64,000 nt of DNA from Micromonospora sp. PLK6-60. GTDB lineage: Bacteria; Actinomycetota; Actinomycetes; Mycobacteriales; Micromonosporaceae. The stretch is from assembly GCF_019890675.1 (NCBI RefSeq), contig NZ_JAIOAA010000003.1, positions 124,001 to 188,000 on the forward strand, written 5' to 3'. The position numbers and the translations under genes are program-made. Shown one piece after another: positions 27,525 to 35,326 of this stretch (the stretch's first letter is position 1; every line of letters starts with the position of its first letter). Below the pieces are notes generated by a model. That model ran no database searches. It was not told the DNA's origin and worked only from the letters and a program-made list of their open reading frames with translations.

Positions 27525-27601
27525 TGGTGGAGCTGAGGGGATTTGAACCCCTGACCCCCTCGATGCGAACGAGGTGCGCTACCGGTCTGCGCCACAGCCC
27601 C
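27525..27601 (-). tRNA. tRNA-Ala (anticodon CGC)
   Basis: The minus strand folds into a full cloverleaf of 77 bases including an encoded CCA. The acceptor is GGGGCTG/CAGCTCC with one G-U pair. The D-stem is GCGC/GCGC. The anticodon stem CCTCG/CGAGG has the loop TTCGCAT (anticodon CGC, reading GCG). The T-arm is AGGGG-TTCAAAT-CCCCT and the discriminator is A. Its 3' end is duplicated at 25788, marking it as an integration site. Confidence 0.96.
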
Positions 27602-27737
27602 TCCGCTGGCGTACCAGCGTCGGTCCCACCCGGCTTTCACCGGGCGGGCCGGCGACAAGGCTAACAGGTCACCGACCCGCCGTGCGAATCGCCCCACCGA
27701 ATGCCGGATCTTGCCCGCCGGAGGGGCTCGCCGAGGC

Positions 27738-28526
27738 TCAGGCGCTGTGCGAGCCCCGGCCGGCCTCGTAGGCCCGCCCGCGCAGGCCGCCGGCCCGGCG
27801 GTAGGAGACCGAGCCGCCGTTGGCCGCCGCCGGCAGGTCCGTCGGCCGGTCCAGCCCCATCGCCGTACGCCGGACCGCCTCGCGCTGGGCGGCCAGCCGG
27901 CGCTGCGCCTCCCGGCGGGCGGCGGCGCGGCGGGCCTGTTCGCGGCGCACCTCGGCCTGTCGGGCGGCCAGCCAGGCGGCCTCCCGGGCCTGCGCCCGCC
28001 GCCGGCGCCGCTCGGTCAGTGCCCGGCTGCGCAGGTGGCCGACGTAGACCAGCAGCAGGGTGCCGGTGACCGTCACGCTGATCCAGAAGCCGGGCCCGAC
28101 GGCGATCACGCCGATCAGCTCGACGAAGTTGAGCAGCAGCAGCGCGGCCAGCACCCGCCGCCGGCGGTAGATCGCCGGGGTGTGCGGACGCCGCCGCGGC
28201 GGGTTCCGTCGACGGGACCGCCGGTCGTCCGTCGGCACCGCCCGCAGCCGGCTCGGCCGGCGCGGGGCCGGCGGCCCCGAGACCGGCGCGGAGAGACCGC
28301 CGGTGGCGGCATCTTCACTGAGTGTGACGACAAGGGTACGCGACGGATTGACCGGCCGGCGACCCGGGACAGTACGGCGCCGCCGGCGGCGCTGGAGCAC
28401 CCGCGCCGTCGACTGCGCCCGCTCCGCCACCAGCCGCTCGGTGGCGTCGTACCGGCGGACCAGCGCCGGAGCGAGGGCGAGCAGACCGGCGGCGGCGAGG
28501 ACGGCGAGGAGCACCGAGGTCGGCAC
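27738..28526 (-). CDS. SepX/GlpR-like divisome membrane protein
   Basis: About 262 aa from GTG 28526, with GGGAGG 7 bases upstream; GTG 28532 or an open extension to 28634 are alternatives. An N-terminal helix (TSVLLAVLAAAGLLALAPALV) is followed by an Arg/Pro-rich cytoplasmic stretch. Two more helices (LAALLLLNFVELIGVIAVG and FWISVTVTGTLLLVYVG) come next, then a very basic coiled coil. Gene order galU-moeA/glp-rimJ-this gene equals Rv0993-Rv0996. In that context the membrane partner is GlpR in corynebacteria and SepX in Streptomyces, which bind the gephyrin-like Glp and the division machinery. The assignment rests on position and topology rather than on a recognised motif. Confidence 0.75.
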   Translation of the reverse strand: MPTSVLLAVLAAAGLLALAPALVRRYDATERLVAERAQSTARVLQRRRRRRTVPGRRPVNPSRTLVVTLSEDAATGGLSAPVSGPPAPRRPSRLRAVPTDDRRSRRRNPPRRRPHTPAIYRRRRVLAALLLLNFVELIGVIAVGPGFWISVTVTGTLLLVYVGHLRSRALTERRRRRAQAREAAWLAARQAEVRREQARRAAARREAQRRLAAQREAVRRTAMGLDRPTDLPAAANGGSVSYRRAGGLRGRAYEAGRGSHSA

Positions 28527-28712
28527 CCTCACCCCTCCCGTCACCGAAATTCGGGGCGAGCACCACTCGGCCGCAACTTCTTCCACTGACCGTCGTTTAC
28601 GGCGCAGATCGTACGGGCAGGCAGCGCTTGCCATAGCTTGCAGTTACTTGAGGTTACGGGCCACCGACCCGGTTGGCAGCGCGCCGCGCCGGGCGTGGCG
28701 TGCGGGAACGCG

Positions 28713-29357
28713 TCACGCCCCGCCGTGGCGTACCCGGTGCCAGCGGGCCAGCAGGCCGCCCTCGGCGGCGATTTCCTCGCTGGTCATCGCGTATCCGATG
28801 TGGTCACGCCAGGCGCCGTCGATGTGCATGTACCGCACGTGGTACGACTCCTCGCGGAAGCCCAGCTTCTCCACCACCCGCCGGGACGGACCGTTCTCCG
28901 GCCGGATGTTCACCTCGACCCGGTGCAGCCCGCCCGGGCCGAACGCGTGGTCGACGGCGAGCGCCATCGCGGTCGGGATGACGCCCCGGCCGGCGACCCG
29001 GGAGTCCACCCAGTAGCCGACGTATCCGGAGCAGAACGCGCGGCGCACGATGCTGCCCACGTTCAGGTGCCCGACCAACCGCTCCCGCCCGCCCTCGCGC
29101 AGGCAGACCGCGAACGGCATCCCCTCGCCGGTACGCGCCGAACGGTGCTGGTCCCGCCGGACGTAGCGGAACGCGGCCGGCGAGTTCATCTCGGCCCAGG
29201 TGCCCGGCAGGTGCGACTCCCAGGGGGAGAGCCACGCCTCGTTGGCCCGGCGCACCTCCGACCAGGCCGCCGCGTCCGACCGCCGGTACGGGCGCAGCAG
29301 CACCGGCCCGTCGGCGAGCACCACCGGCCACCCCGGCGGCCGCCGCAACACACTCAC
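28713..29357 (-). CDS. rimJ: GNAT acetyltransferase, RimJ/RimL type
   Basis: 214 aa. The acetyl-CoA fold is visible: RPYRRSDAAAWSEVRRANEAWLSPWES at the N-terminus, VGHLNVGSI, the pyrophosphate loop region SRVAGRGVIPTAMALAVDHAF, and NIRPENGPSRRVVEKLGF. This is the pattern of RimJ/RimL enzymes that acetylate protein N-termini. It lies between glp/moeA and the SepX/GlpR-like gene, matching Rv0995. Confidence 0.9.
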   Translation of the reverse strand: MSVLRRPPGWPVVLADGPVLLRPYRRSDAAAWSEVRRANEAWLSPWESHLPGTWAEMNSPAAFRYVRRDQHRSARTGEGMPFAVCLREGGRERLVGHLNVGSIVRRAFCSGYVGYWVDSRVAGRGVIPTAMALAVDHAFGPGGLHRVEVNIRPENGPSRRVVEKLGFREESYHVRYMHIDGAWRDHIGYAMTSEEIAAEGGLLARWHRVRHGGA

Positions 29358-29409
29358 CGAGCGGGCCTTCCGCTCACGACTGCGGGGCTCGCAAGCTCAC
29401 TCCTCGCGC

Positions 29410-30723
29410 TCACCGGCGACGGTCCAGCAGGAGCACGTCCACCGTGGAACCGGCCGCCGCCGTGTTGACCCGCTCGCCGAGCACCATCAGCCCGTTCGCC
29501 TCGGCCAACCCGGACAGCGTGAACGGGCCGCCGGGCAGCGGCTGGACGGTGTAGCCGCCGCCGCGCCGCTCGGCCACGTGGGCGGGCCGGAACTCGCGCA
29601 GCCCGACGGGCGAGGTGATGGTCTCCAGCAGGTGCGCCCGCACGCTGGGGCGGAACACCGGTTCCGCGCCGGCCAGCAGGTTGATCGCCGGCCGGGCCAG
29701 CACCTCGAAGCCGATCAGCGCCGCACCGGGATCACCGGGAAGACAGACCACCGGCACCTCCTCGGCGCCGACCGTACCGAATCCGAGGGCCGTACCGGGA
29801 TAGAGGGCCACCTCGGTGAAGGTCACCGGCCCGGCGCGGGTGCCCTCCCGGCGGGACAGGATCCGGCGGACCATGTCGCCCGGGCCGGTGCCGGTGCCGC
29901 CGGTGGTGATGATCAGGTCGGCCCGCAGGGTCTGGTCCTCCAGCAGGCCGCGCAGCCCCTCCGGGTCGTCGTCGCAGATCCCCACCCGGTAGGCCAGCGC
30001 GCCCACCTCGGCGGCGGCGGCGGTCAGCGCGTGCGAGTTGGCGTCCACCACCTGGCCGGGCTGGCTGCCCCGGCCCACGTCGACGAGTTCGTCGCCGGTG
30101 GCCACGATGACCACCCGCGGGCTGGGCCGGACCACCACGTGGCCGATGCCGGTGGCGGCGAGAACGGCCACCAGCGCCGGCGACACGTACGTGCCGGCGC
30201 GGGCGAGCAGGGTGCCGGCGGACAACTCCTCACCGGCGCGGCGCAGGCCGTACCCCCGCTTGGGGGCGCGGAAGATCTCCACCGCGGCCATGCCCTGGTC
30301 GGTCCACTCCACCGGGACGACCACGTCGGCGCCGGCCGGCAGCGGCGCCCCGGCGGCCACCGAGAAGCACGAGCCGGGGGTGAGCCGGACCGGCCGCCAG
30401 CTCGCCGCGCCCAGGTCGCCGACCACGTTGAGCCGGATGCTGCGCCCGCCGGGCGCTCCGGAGGGGGCCGGGACGTAGCCGGGCCCCCGGCTCCCCCCGG
30501 AGATGTCCTCCCAGCGGGCCGCGTACCCGTCCACCGCCGCCTGGTCGAAGGCGGGAAACGAGTGCGGCGCGACGACGTCCTCGGCGAGGACGTTGCCGTA
30601 CGCCTGGGTGAGGTCGAGGTCGAGCGGAGGCAGCGCGCGTAACCTGCGCAGCACACTGCCCAGGTAGTCGGCGAGCGGCGTCAACTCGTTCGCGGCCGCC
30701 TCGGCGTCGGCCGTCGCGGTCAT
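29410..30723 (-). CDS. glp: Gephyrin-like MoeA protein (Glp)
   Basis: 437 aa from ATG 30723, overlapping the galU stop by 4 bases (ATGA). MoeA domains are in order: the N-terminal LPLDLDLTQAYGNVLAEDV with FPAFDQAAVDGYA, the hinge domain, the MPT-binding domain with VATGDELV and ITTGGTGTGPGD, and the C-terminal barrel. The family inserts molybdenum into molybdopterin. However, this paralogue sits in the galU-rimJ-glpR context, where the corynebacterial protein works in cell division with its membrane receptor. Both roles remain possible. No other molybdopterin genes are in the window. Confidence 0.88.
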   Translation of the reverse strand: MTATADAEAAANELTPLADYLGSVLRRLRALPPLDLDLTQAYGNVLAEDVVAPHSFPAFDQAAVDGYAARWEDISGGSRGPGYVPAPSGAPGGRSIRLNVVGDLGAASWRPVRLTPGSCFSVAAGAPLPAGADVVVPVEWTDQGMAAVEIFRAPKRGYGLRRAGEELSAGTLLARAGTYVSPALVAVLAATGIGHVVVRPSPRVVIVATGDELVDVGRGSQPGQVVDANSHALTAAAAEVGALAYRVGICDDDPEGLRGLLEDQTLRADLIITTGGTGTGPGDMVRRILSRREGTRAGPVTFTEVALYPGTALGFGTVGAEEVPVVCLPGDPGAALIGFEVLARPAINLLAGAEPVFRPSVRAHLLETITSPVGLREFRPAHVAERRGGGYTVQPLPGGPFTLSGLAEANGLMVLGERVNTAAAGSTVDVLLLDRRR

Positions 30724-31667
30724 GTATTGGCACCGCCGGACGCGTCGGAGTTGACGAACTCGGCGAGCCACTTGCGGAACTCGGCGCCCAGGTCCTCGCG
30801 CTCGGCGGCGATCTGCACCACGGTCTGCAGGTAGCCGAGCGGCATGCCGGTGTCGTAGCGGGTGCCCCGGTAGACGATGGCGTGCACCGGGACCCCCTCG
30901 GTGCGCAGCAGCTCCATCGCGTCGGTGAGCTGGATCTCGCCGCCGCTGCCCGGCTCGGTGCGCCGGATCGCGTCGAAGATCCGCCCCGGGAGCACGTACC
31001 GGCCGAGGACGGCCAGGTTGCTGGGCGCCTCCTCCGGGCTGGGCTTCTCCACCATCCCGGTGACCTTGACGACCTCGGCGATGTCGGCGTATTCCGACTC
31101 GGCCGGCTCGACCGAGGCGATGCCGTAACGGCTGGTCTCGGCGGGGTCGACCTCGAAGAACGCGAGCACCACACCGCCGGTGCGGGCCTGTAGCTCCAAC
31201 ATGGCCGGCAGCAGCGGCTCGGCCGGCTTGACGAACTCGTCACCCAGCAGCACCGCGAAGGGCGCGTCGCCGACGTGCGACTCGGCGTACCCGACGGCGT
31301 GGCCCAGGCCGAGCTGCTCCGGCTGCCGGCAGGTGTAGATCGCGGCCAGTTCCTCGGTGCGCTTGACCTCGGCCAGCAGCTCCGGCTTCTTGGCGAGCCG
31401 CTCCTCCAGGTCGGGGCGGCGGTCGAAGTGGTCCACCATCGACGTCTTGCCCCGGCCGGTGATCAGCAGCACGTCGGTGATGCCGGCCTGGGTGGCCTCC
31501 TCGACGATGTACTGCAGGACCGGCCGGTCGACCACCGGCAGCAGCTCCTTCGGCACCGCCTTGGTGGCCGGGAGGAACCGGGTGGCCAGCCCGGCGGCCG
31601 GGATGACGGCCTTGACCGCACGGGGACGGCCGGTGGCCGCTGAGGGGTTCGCTGAGTGCTCCGACAT
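30720..31667 (-). CDS. galU: UTP-glucose-1-phosphate uridylyltransferase GalU
   Basis: Makes UDP-glucose for cell-envelope sugars and trehalose/glycogen metabolism. It has 315 aa. The nucleotide loop is AVIPAAGLATRFLPATKAVPKELLPVVDRPVLQY, followed by the EQLGLGHAV segment and VLLGDEFV, where many homologues have GDD. VVEKP-like MVEKPSPEEAPSNLAVLGRYVL and GGEIQLTDAM complete the signature. First gene of the galU-glp operon. Confidence 0.95.
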   Translation of the reverse strand: MSEHSANPSAATGRPRAVKAVIPAAGLATRFLPATKAVPKELLPVVDRPVLQYIVEEATQAGITDVLLITGRGKTSMVDHFDRRPDLEERLAKKPELLAEVKRTEELAAIYTCRQPEQLGLGHAVGYAESHVGDAPFAVLLGDEFVKPAEPLLPAMLELQARTGGVVLAFFEVDPAETSRYGIASVEPAESEYADIAEVVKVTGMVEKPSPEEAPSNLAVLGRYVLPGRIFDAIRRTEPGSGGEIQLTDAMELLRTEGVPVHAIVYRGTRYDTGMPLGYLQTVVQIAAEREDLGAEFRKWLAEFVNSDASGGANT

Positions 31668-31676
31668 GTCGCGAGA

Positions 31677-33893
31677 CTATCGGCCACGGCTCTGCCGCGG
31701 CGGGTGAGGACCGGAAGACGCGCCGCCCGGTGACGGCGCCGGCGCCGCGTGGGCGGGATCGCTGCGGGCCGTACCGGGTTCGGCCGCACCGGCCCGGGGC
31801 AGGCCGTCCGCCGGGCTCGCCGCCCCCGCCGGCACGGCGATCTCCTCGGTCAGCGGTCGGGGCCGCGGCTCCGCCACCCGGTAGGTGTCCCGGCCGGCCG
31901 CCTTGGCGGCGTAGAGCGCGTCGTCCGCGGCGGCCAGCACCCGCTGGCCCGTGGTGGCGTGGTCCGGATAGACGGCGATGCCGATGGAGACGGTCACCGG
32001 CACCGGCACCGGCGCGCCGGACTGCCCGTCGACCGGGACCGGGCGGTCCCGGACCACCGCCCCGAGCCGCTCGGCGACGATCGCCGCGCCCCGGGCGTCG
32101 GTCTCCGGCAGCAGCAGCACGAACTCCTCGCCGCCCTGCCGGAAGGCCAGGTCCACCTCGCGGATCTCGCCGCGTACCCGGCGGGCGAACTCGGCCAGCA
32201 CCGTGTCACCGGCCGCGTGCCCCCAGGTGTCGTTGACCGCCTTGAACCGGTCCAGGTCCAGCGCGAGGACGCTGAGCATCCGGCCGAACCGGCTGGCCCG
32301 CTCCACCTCCCGCCGCAGCGACTCGCGCAGGTAGCGGCGGTTCCACAGGCCGGTCAACGGGTCGGTGAGGGAGAGCCGCTGGGCCTCCTCGTGGACCCGC
32401 ACGTTGTCCACCGCCACCGCCGCGTGCCCGGCGAAGGTGCGCAGCGTGCCCAGGTCGTCGTCGTCGAACTCCTCGCCGCCGAGCCGGTCGTAGAGGGCCA
32501 GCACGCCGAGCGTCCCACCCGGGCCGCCCTCCGGTGGGTGGCCCGCCGGGTCCGCGCCGCCCCGGCCCACCGGGTCCGTCCCGCCCGGTGCGGCGAACGG
32601 CACCGCCACGTACGTCGCACAGCGCGGCTCCCCGGCGGACGCGGCGTCCGGCTCCCACCGGCCGCGCCGGGGCACCCCGGTGGCGGCGACCGCGCCGAGC
32701 ACCCCGGCGCCCACCGGCACCCGCAGCGCGGCCGGCTCGGCCCGCAGCCACCGCCCGTCCAGGCCCTCGGCGCACTGCCCGACCAGCTCCCCGCCGCCGT
32801 CGAGCAGCAGCACCGCGCCGGCCCGGGCGCCGGTGGCGGCGATCGCGCTGTGCAGGATCAGCCGCAGGATCCGTTGCAGGTCGTGGGTGCTGGCCAGGGT
32901 GTCGCCGAGCACCCCCAGGTGCCCGCGCAGCTGGTCCCGGCTGCTGGTCAGCGCCGCCACGTAGGTGCCGGTCTCCCGGGCCATCCGGTTGAACGCGCCG
33001 GCCAGCCGGCCGAGCTCGTCGCGGGTGCGCACCGGCACCCGGGCGGTCAGGTCGCCGCGCGCCACCCGGTCCACCGCGCCGGCCAGCTCGACCAGCGGCC
33101 GGGTGGTGACCCGGGCCAGCCGCCCGGCCACCAGCACGGCCAGCAGGGCGGCGAGCAACACCGCACCGGCCAGCGCGGCCCACAGGCCCGGCGGGCGTTC
33201 GCCGGGCACCGAGAGCACCAGCGGTAGCGGCTGGTCGGCGGACGGGCCGACCCGGCGCACGTACCGGCCGTCGGTGGTCTCGACGACCCGGTCCCCGACC
33301 GTGGCCGGCGCGGCGGCGAGCACCGCGTCGCGTACGTCGGGGGGCTCGGTGGTCCGCGCGGCCCGGCCGGGGCCGCCGTCGAGCAGGGTGACCCCCGCCC
33401 CGGTCGCCGCGCCCAGCCGGGCCAGGAACCCGGCGTCGACCGGCTGGGCGGCGGCCACCGTGCCGAGCGCGGCGCCGGCCCGGTCGCGCAGCTCCACCCG
33501 GGCGGCGAGCGCCGGCACCCCGTCGGTGGCGGCCGGGCCGCCCGCGCAGTCCCGCCAGGGTGTCGGGGGCGCGCCCGCGGTGGCGTACGTGGTCCGGCCG
33601 GTCACGTCGGTGACCGTCACGGCGGCGGCCAGCCCCCGGCCGACCAACTGCTCCGCCGCGGCGGAGCGGCCGGCCGGGTCGGCGTGCAGGGCGACCGCGT
33701 CGGCGGCGGCCCGCAGTTGCTGGCAGAGGGCGTCCACGGAGGTCCGGGCGGCCGCCGCGGCGAGGCCCAGCCGCTCGGTGGCCCGGCTCCGGTCCAGGGC
33801 GGTCAGCGTGGACCCGATGAAGAAGGCACCGAGCAGCACCGGGCCGAGCACCACCGCGAGGAAGGCGGCGGTCAGTCGCCCGCGTAGCGTCAC
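31677..33893 (-). CDS. Membrane diguanylate cyclase with HAMP, GAF and GGDEF domains
   Basis: 738 aa from GTG 33893; the frame stays open upstream but that part is antisense to the next genes. A first helix is near residues 7-29, then an extracytoplasmic sensor of about 210 residues, a second helix near 240-265 and HAMP (RPLVELAGAVDRVARGDLTARVPVRTRDELGRLAGAFNRMA). A GAF-like domain (with VLALYDRL and TFAGHAAVAVDN) follows, then GGDEF. The active site is GGEEF at 587-591, preceded at the right distance by the product-inhibition site RExD at 578-581, so it should make c-di-GMP. The C-terminal tail is disordered. It lies 9 bases downstream of nothing on its own strand and ends just before galU. 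Confidence 0.93.
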   Translation of the reverse strand: MTLRGRLTAAFLAVVLGPVLLGAFFIGSTLTALDRSRATERLGLAAAAARTSVDALCQQLRAAADAVALHADPAGRSAAAEQLVGRGLAAAVTVTDVTGRTTYATAGAPPTPWRDCAGGPAATDGVPALAARVELRDRAGAALGTVAAAQPVDAGFLARLGAATGAGVTLLDGGPGRAARTTEPPDVRDAVLAAAPATVGDRVVETTDGRYVRRVGPSADQPLPLVLSVPGERPPGLWAALAGAVLLAALLAVLVAGRLARVTTRPLVELAGAVDRVARGDLTARVPVRTRDELGRLAGAFNRMARETGTYVAALTSSRDQLRGHLGVLGDTLASTHDLQRILRLILHSAIAATGARAGAVLLLDGGGELVGQCAEGLDGRWLRAEPAALRVPVGAGVLGAVAATGVPRRGRWEPDAASAGEPRCATYVAVPFAAPGGTDPVGRGGADPAGHPPEGGPGGTLGVLALYDRLGGEEFDDDDLGTLRTFAGHAAVAVDNVRVHEEAQRLSLTDPLTGLWNRRYLRESLRREVERASRFGRMLSVLALDLDRFKAVNDTWGHAAGDTVLAEFARRVRGEIREVDLAFRQGGEEFVLLLPETDARGAAIVAERLGAVVRDRPVPVDGQSGAPVPVPVTVSIGIAVYPDHATTGQRVLAAADDALYAAKAAGRDTYRVAEPRPRPLTEEIAVPAGAASPADGLPRAGAAEPGTARSDPAHAAPAPSPGGASSGPHPPRQSRGR

Positions 33894-33974
33894 GCTTCCC
33901 CCCGGAAGTTCCGCCCGATGCTGCGATGCTGACACAGGGCGACCGGTAGGCCCACGTTGCGTCAGGAGTGTTGC

Positions 33975-34661
33975 GTGCCGGATTTTTCTGATGGAGCGGA
34001 ACCGGCCCACGAGGCGAAGCGGCGGGCGCGGGTCGACAGGCTCGCCCACCGCCACCGGCTGGACCCGGCGCACCGGACCGCCGCCGCCGCGCGGGTGCAG
34101 GTCGCCCTGGCCGCCCTGGTCCGCCGGCTGCGGCCGGCGCGGATGACGGCGTACGTCCCGGTCGGCTCGGAGCCCGGCGGGCCGGACCTGCCGGCGGTGC
34201 TGCGGGCGGCGCTGCCGGCGGGGGCCGAGTTGCTGCTGCCGGTGCTCCGCGACGACCTGGACCTGGACTGGGCCCGGTACACCGGTGCCGGCTCGCTGGT
34301 GGCGGCGGGCCGCGGGCTGCGCGAGCCGGCCGGTCCCCGGCTCGGCGTCGCGGCGGTCTCGACGGCGCGGCTGGTGGTGGTGCCGGCGCTGGCGGTGGAC
34401 CGGCGCGGGATCCGGCTGGGCCGCGGCGGCGGCTCCTACGACCGGGCGCTGGCCCGGGTGCCGGCGGCGGCGCTCACCGTGGCCCTGCTGCACGACGGTG
34501 AACTGGTCGAGTGGGTGCCCGGCGAGCCGCACGACCGCCCGGTGCGGGCGGTGATCACCCCGACGGGCGGGCTGCGCCCGCTGGCACCCGGTCCGGTGTC
34601 GCTCCCGGCACTTCCGCTGGACGAACCCGGGTCCGATGACGCAACATTGGCACTCGAATAG
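33975..34661 (+). CDS. 5-formyltetrahydrofolate cyclo-ligase
   Basis: ATP-dependent conversion of 5-formyl-THF to 5,10-methenyl-THF. It has 228 aa from GTG 33975 with AGGAG six bases upstream. The N-terminal helix with KRRARVDRLAHRHRLDP, the AYVPVGSEPG loop and the ATP/Mg motif LGRGGGSYDRAL are those of the family. It diverges from the diguanylate cyclase. Its last codons contain a CIRCE-like operator for the following gene. Equivalent to Rv0992c. Confidence 0.93.
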   Translation: MPDFSDGAEPAHEAKRRARVDRLAHRHRLDPAHRTAAAARVQVALAALVRRLRPARMTAYVPVGSEPGGPDLPAVLRAALPAGAELLLPVLRDDLDLDWARYTGAGSLVAAGRGLREPAGPRLGVAAVSTARLVVVPALAVDRRGIRLGRGGGSYDRALARVPAAALTVALLHDGELVEWVPGEPHDRPVRAVITPTGGLRPLAPGPVSLPALPLDEPGSDDATLALE

Positions 34662-34673
34662 TGCGAGTGCCAA
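34647..34673. promoter_or_regulatory. CIRCE-like HrcA operator inside the 3' end of the upstream gene
   Basis: TTGGCACTC, nine bases, then GAGTGCCAA: 9-bp perfect arms and the exact N9 spacing of CIRCE (consensus TTAGCACTC-N9-GAGTGCTAA), with symmetric A-to-G changes in each arm. It spans the stop codon of the cyclo-ligase gene and lies 28 bases before the zinc-ribbon gene. Heat-inducible control of that gene by HrcA is predicted. Confidence 0.85.
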
Positions 34674-34701
34674 GCAGCCGATCCACGATCCGGAGGAGAA
34701 C

Positions 34702-35076
34702 GTGCCCACGTACCAGTACGCCTGCACGACGTGCGGCCACCAGCTCGAGGCGGTGCAGTCGTTCTCGGACGACCCGCTGACCGAGTGCCCGGCGTGTGAG
34801 GGGCGGCTGCGCAAGGTCTTCAACTCGGTCGGGGTGGTGTTCAAGGGCTCCGGCTTCTATCGGACGGACTCCCGCTCGTCCGGCTCGGAGAGCAAGGGCA
34901 CCCCGGCCACCGGCGGGGCCAAGTCGGACTCGTCCGGCGGCTCCTCGACGTCGTCCGGCGCCTCGGGCGGCGGCTCGTCGAGCCCGTCCACCGGCGGCTC
35001 CGGCTCGTCCTCGGGCGGCTCGTCCGGCGGCGGCTCGACCGGTAAGGCCCCGGCCGCCAGCACCGCCGGCTCCTGA
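34702..35076 (+). CDS. ruc: FmdB/Ruc-type zinc-ribbon redox-regulated chaperone
   Basis: 124 aa from GTG 34702, behind GGAGGAGAAC. The N-terminal FmdB zinc ribbon has Cys8, Cys11, Cys29 and Cys32 (PTYQYACTTCGHQ and TECPACEGRLRKVFNSVG). The last about 65 residues are Ser/Gly-rich and disordered. This is the layout of M. tuberculosis Rv0991c (Ruc), a chaperone activated when its zinc cysteines are oxidised. The neighbouring cyclo-ligase gene (as Rv0992c) and the CIRCE-like site upstream support the same identity and heat-shock control. Confidence 0.88.
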   Translation: MPTYQYACTTCGHQLEAVQSFSDDPLTECPACEGRLRKVFNSVGVVFKGSGFYRTDSRSSGSESKGTPATGGAKSDSSGGSSTSSGASGGGSSSPSTGGSGSSSGGSSGGGSTGKAPAASTAGS

Positions 35077-35202
35077 CCGCCGCTGTCTGACCGCCGCTGT
35101 CTGACCGCCCTCGCCGCCCGGGCGCTCGACGGGCGCGAAGCAGACGGACAACCGCCCGCCCGGCCCTCGGCGTGCATAGCAGATCGCCGGGCGGCGCGGG
35201 CG

Positions 35203-35231
35203 TTGTCCACAGGCCGCCCCGGTTGTCCACA
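35203..35231 (+). promoter_or_regulatory. Two DnaA boxes in direct repeat
   Basis: TTGTCCACA occurs at 35203-35211 and again at 35223-35231, start-to-start 20 bp, on the same strand and helical face. TTGTCCACA is the preferred DnaA box of actinobacteria. They lie about 100 bases before the SAF-domain gene in a 250-base gap with no other gene. Only two boxes are present, so this is not oriC. DnaA titration or DnaA control of the next gene is possible. Confidence 0.65.
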
Positions 35232-35326
35232 GGCCGGCGCCGTGCCGCGCCCCACCGGCCGCTGCGCCCCTAACCTGCCACCGGGGCAGCGGCGCTCCCG
35301 ATGGGCGGCGCGGGCGGGAGGACGGC

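Larger units (their letters stand above)
25788..27547. mobile_element. Genomic islet (about 1.74 kb) at the 3' end of tRNA-Ala
   Basis: The segment is bounded by 22-bp direct repeats, one being the 3' part of an intact minus-strand tRNA-Ala gene. This is the arrangement left by tyrosine-integrase elements inserted at tRNA 3' ends. It holds two complete hypothetical genes (25989-26393 and 26586-27218), a frame ending at 25992 that overlaps the next start (ATGA) and may be a truncated gene, internal 23-bp repeats, and a possible C-terminal gene fragment ending TAG at 27444. No integrase or transposase is recognised, so if it was mobile it is now a remnant. Base composition is visibly less GC-rich than its surroundings. 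Confidence 0.6.

Noticed and set aside
25788..27547. Integrase or transposase in the tRNA-flanked islet
   Set aside because: I searched the translated frames for tyrosine-integrase (R-HxxR-Y) and DDE patterns and saw none.
27738..28634. 298-codon version of the SepX/GlpR-like protein
   Set aside because: The added residues lack a ribosome site at 28634, whereas GTG 28526 has GGGAGG at the right distance just before the membrane helix.
31677..34844. 1055-codon reading of the diguanylate cyclase
   Set aside because: The extension beyond 33893 is antisense to the cyclo-ligase and ruc genes and lacks domain content; GTG 33893 gives a normal N-terminal helix.
35203..35231. Chromosome origin oriC
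   Set aside because: Only two DnaA boxes and no dnaA, dnaN or rpmH nearby.
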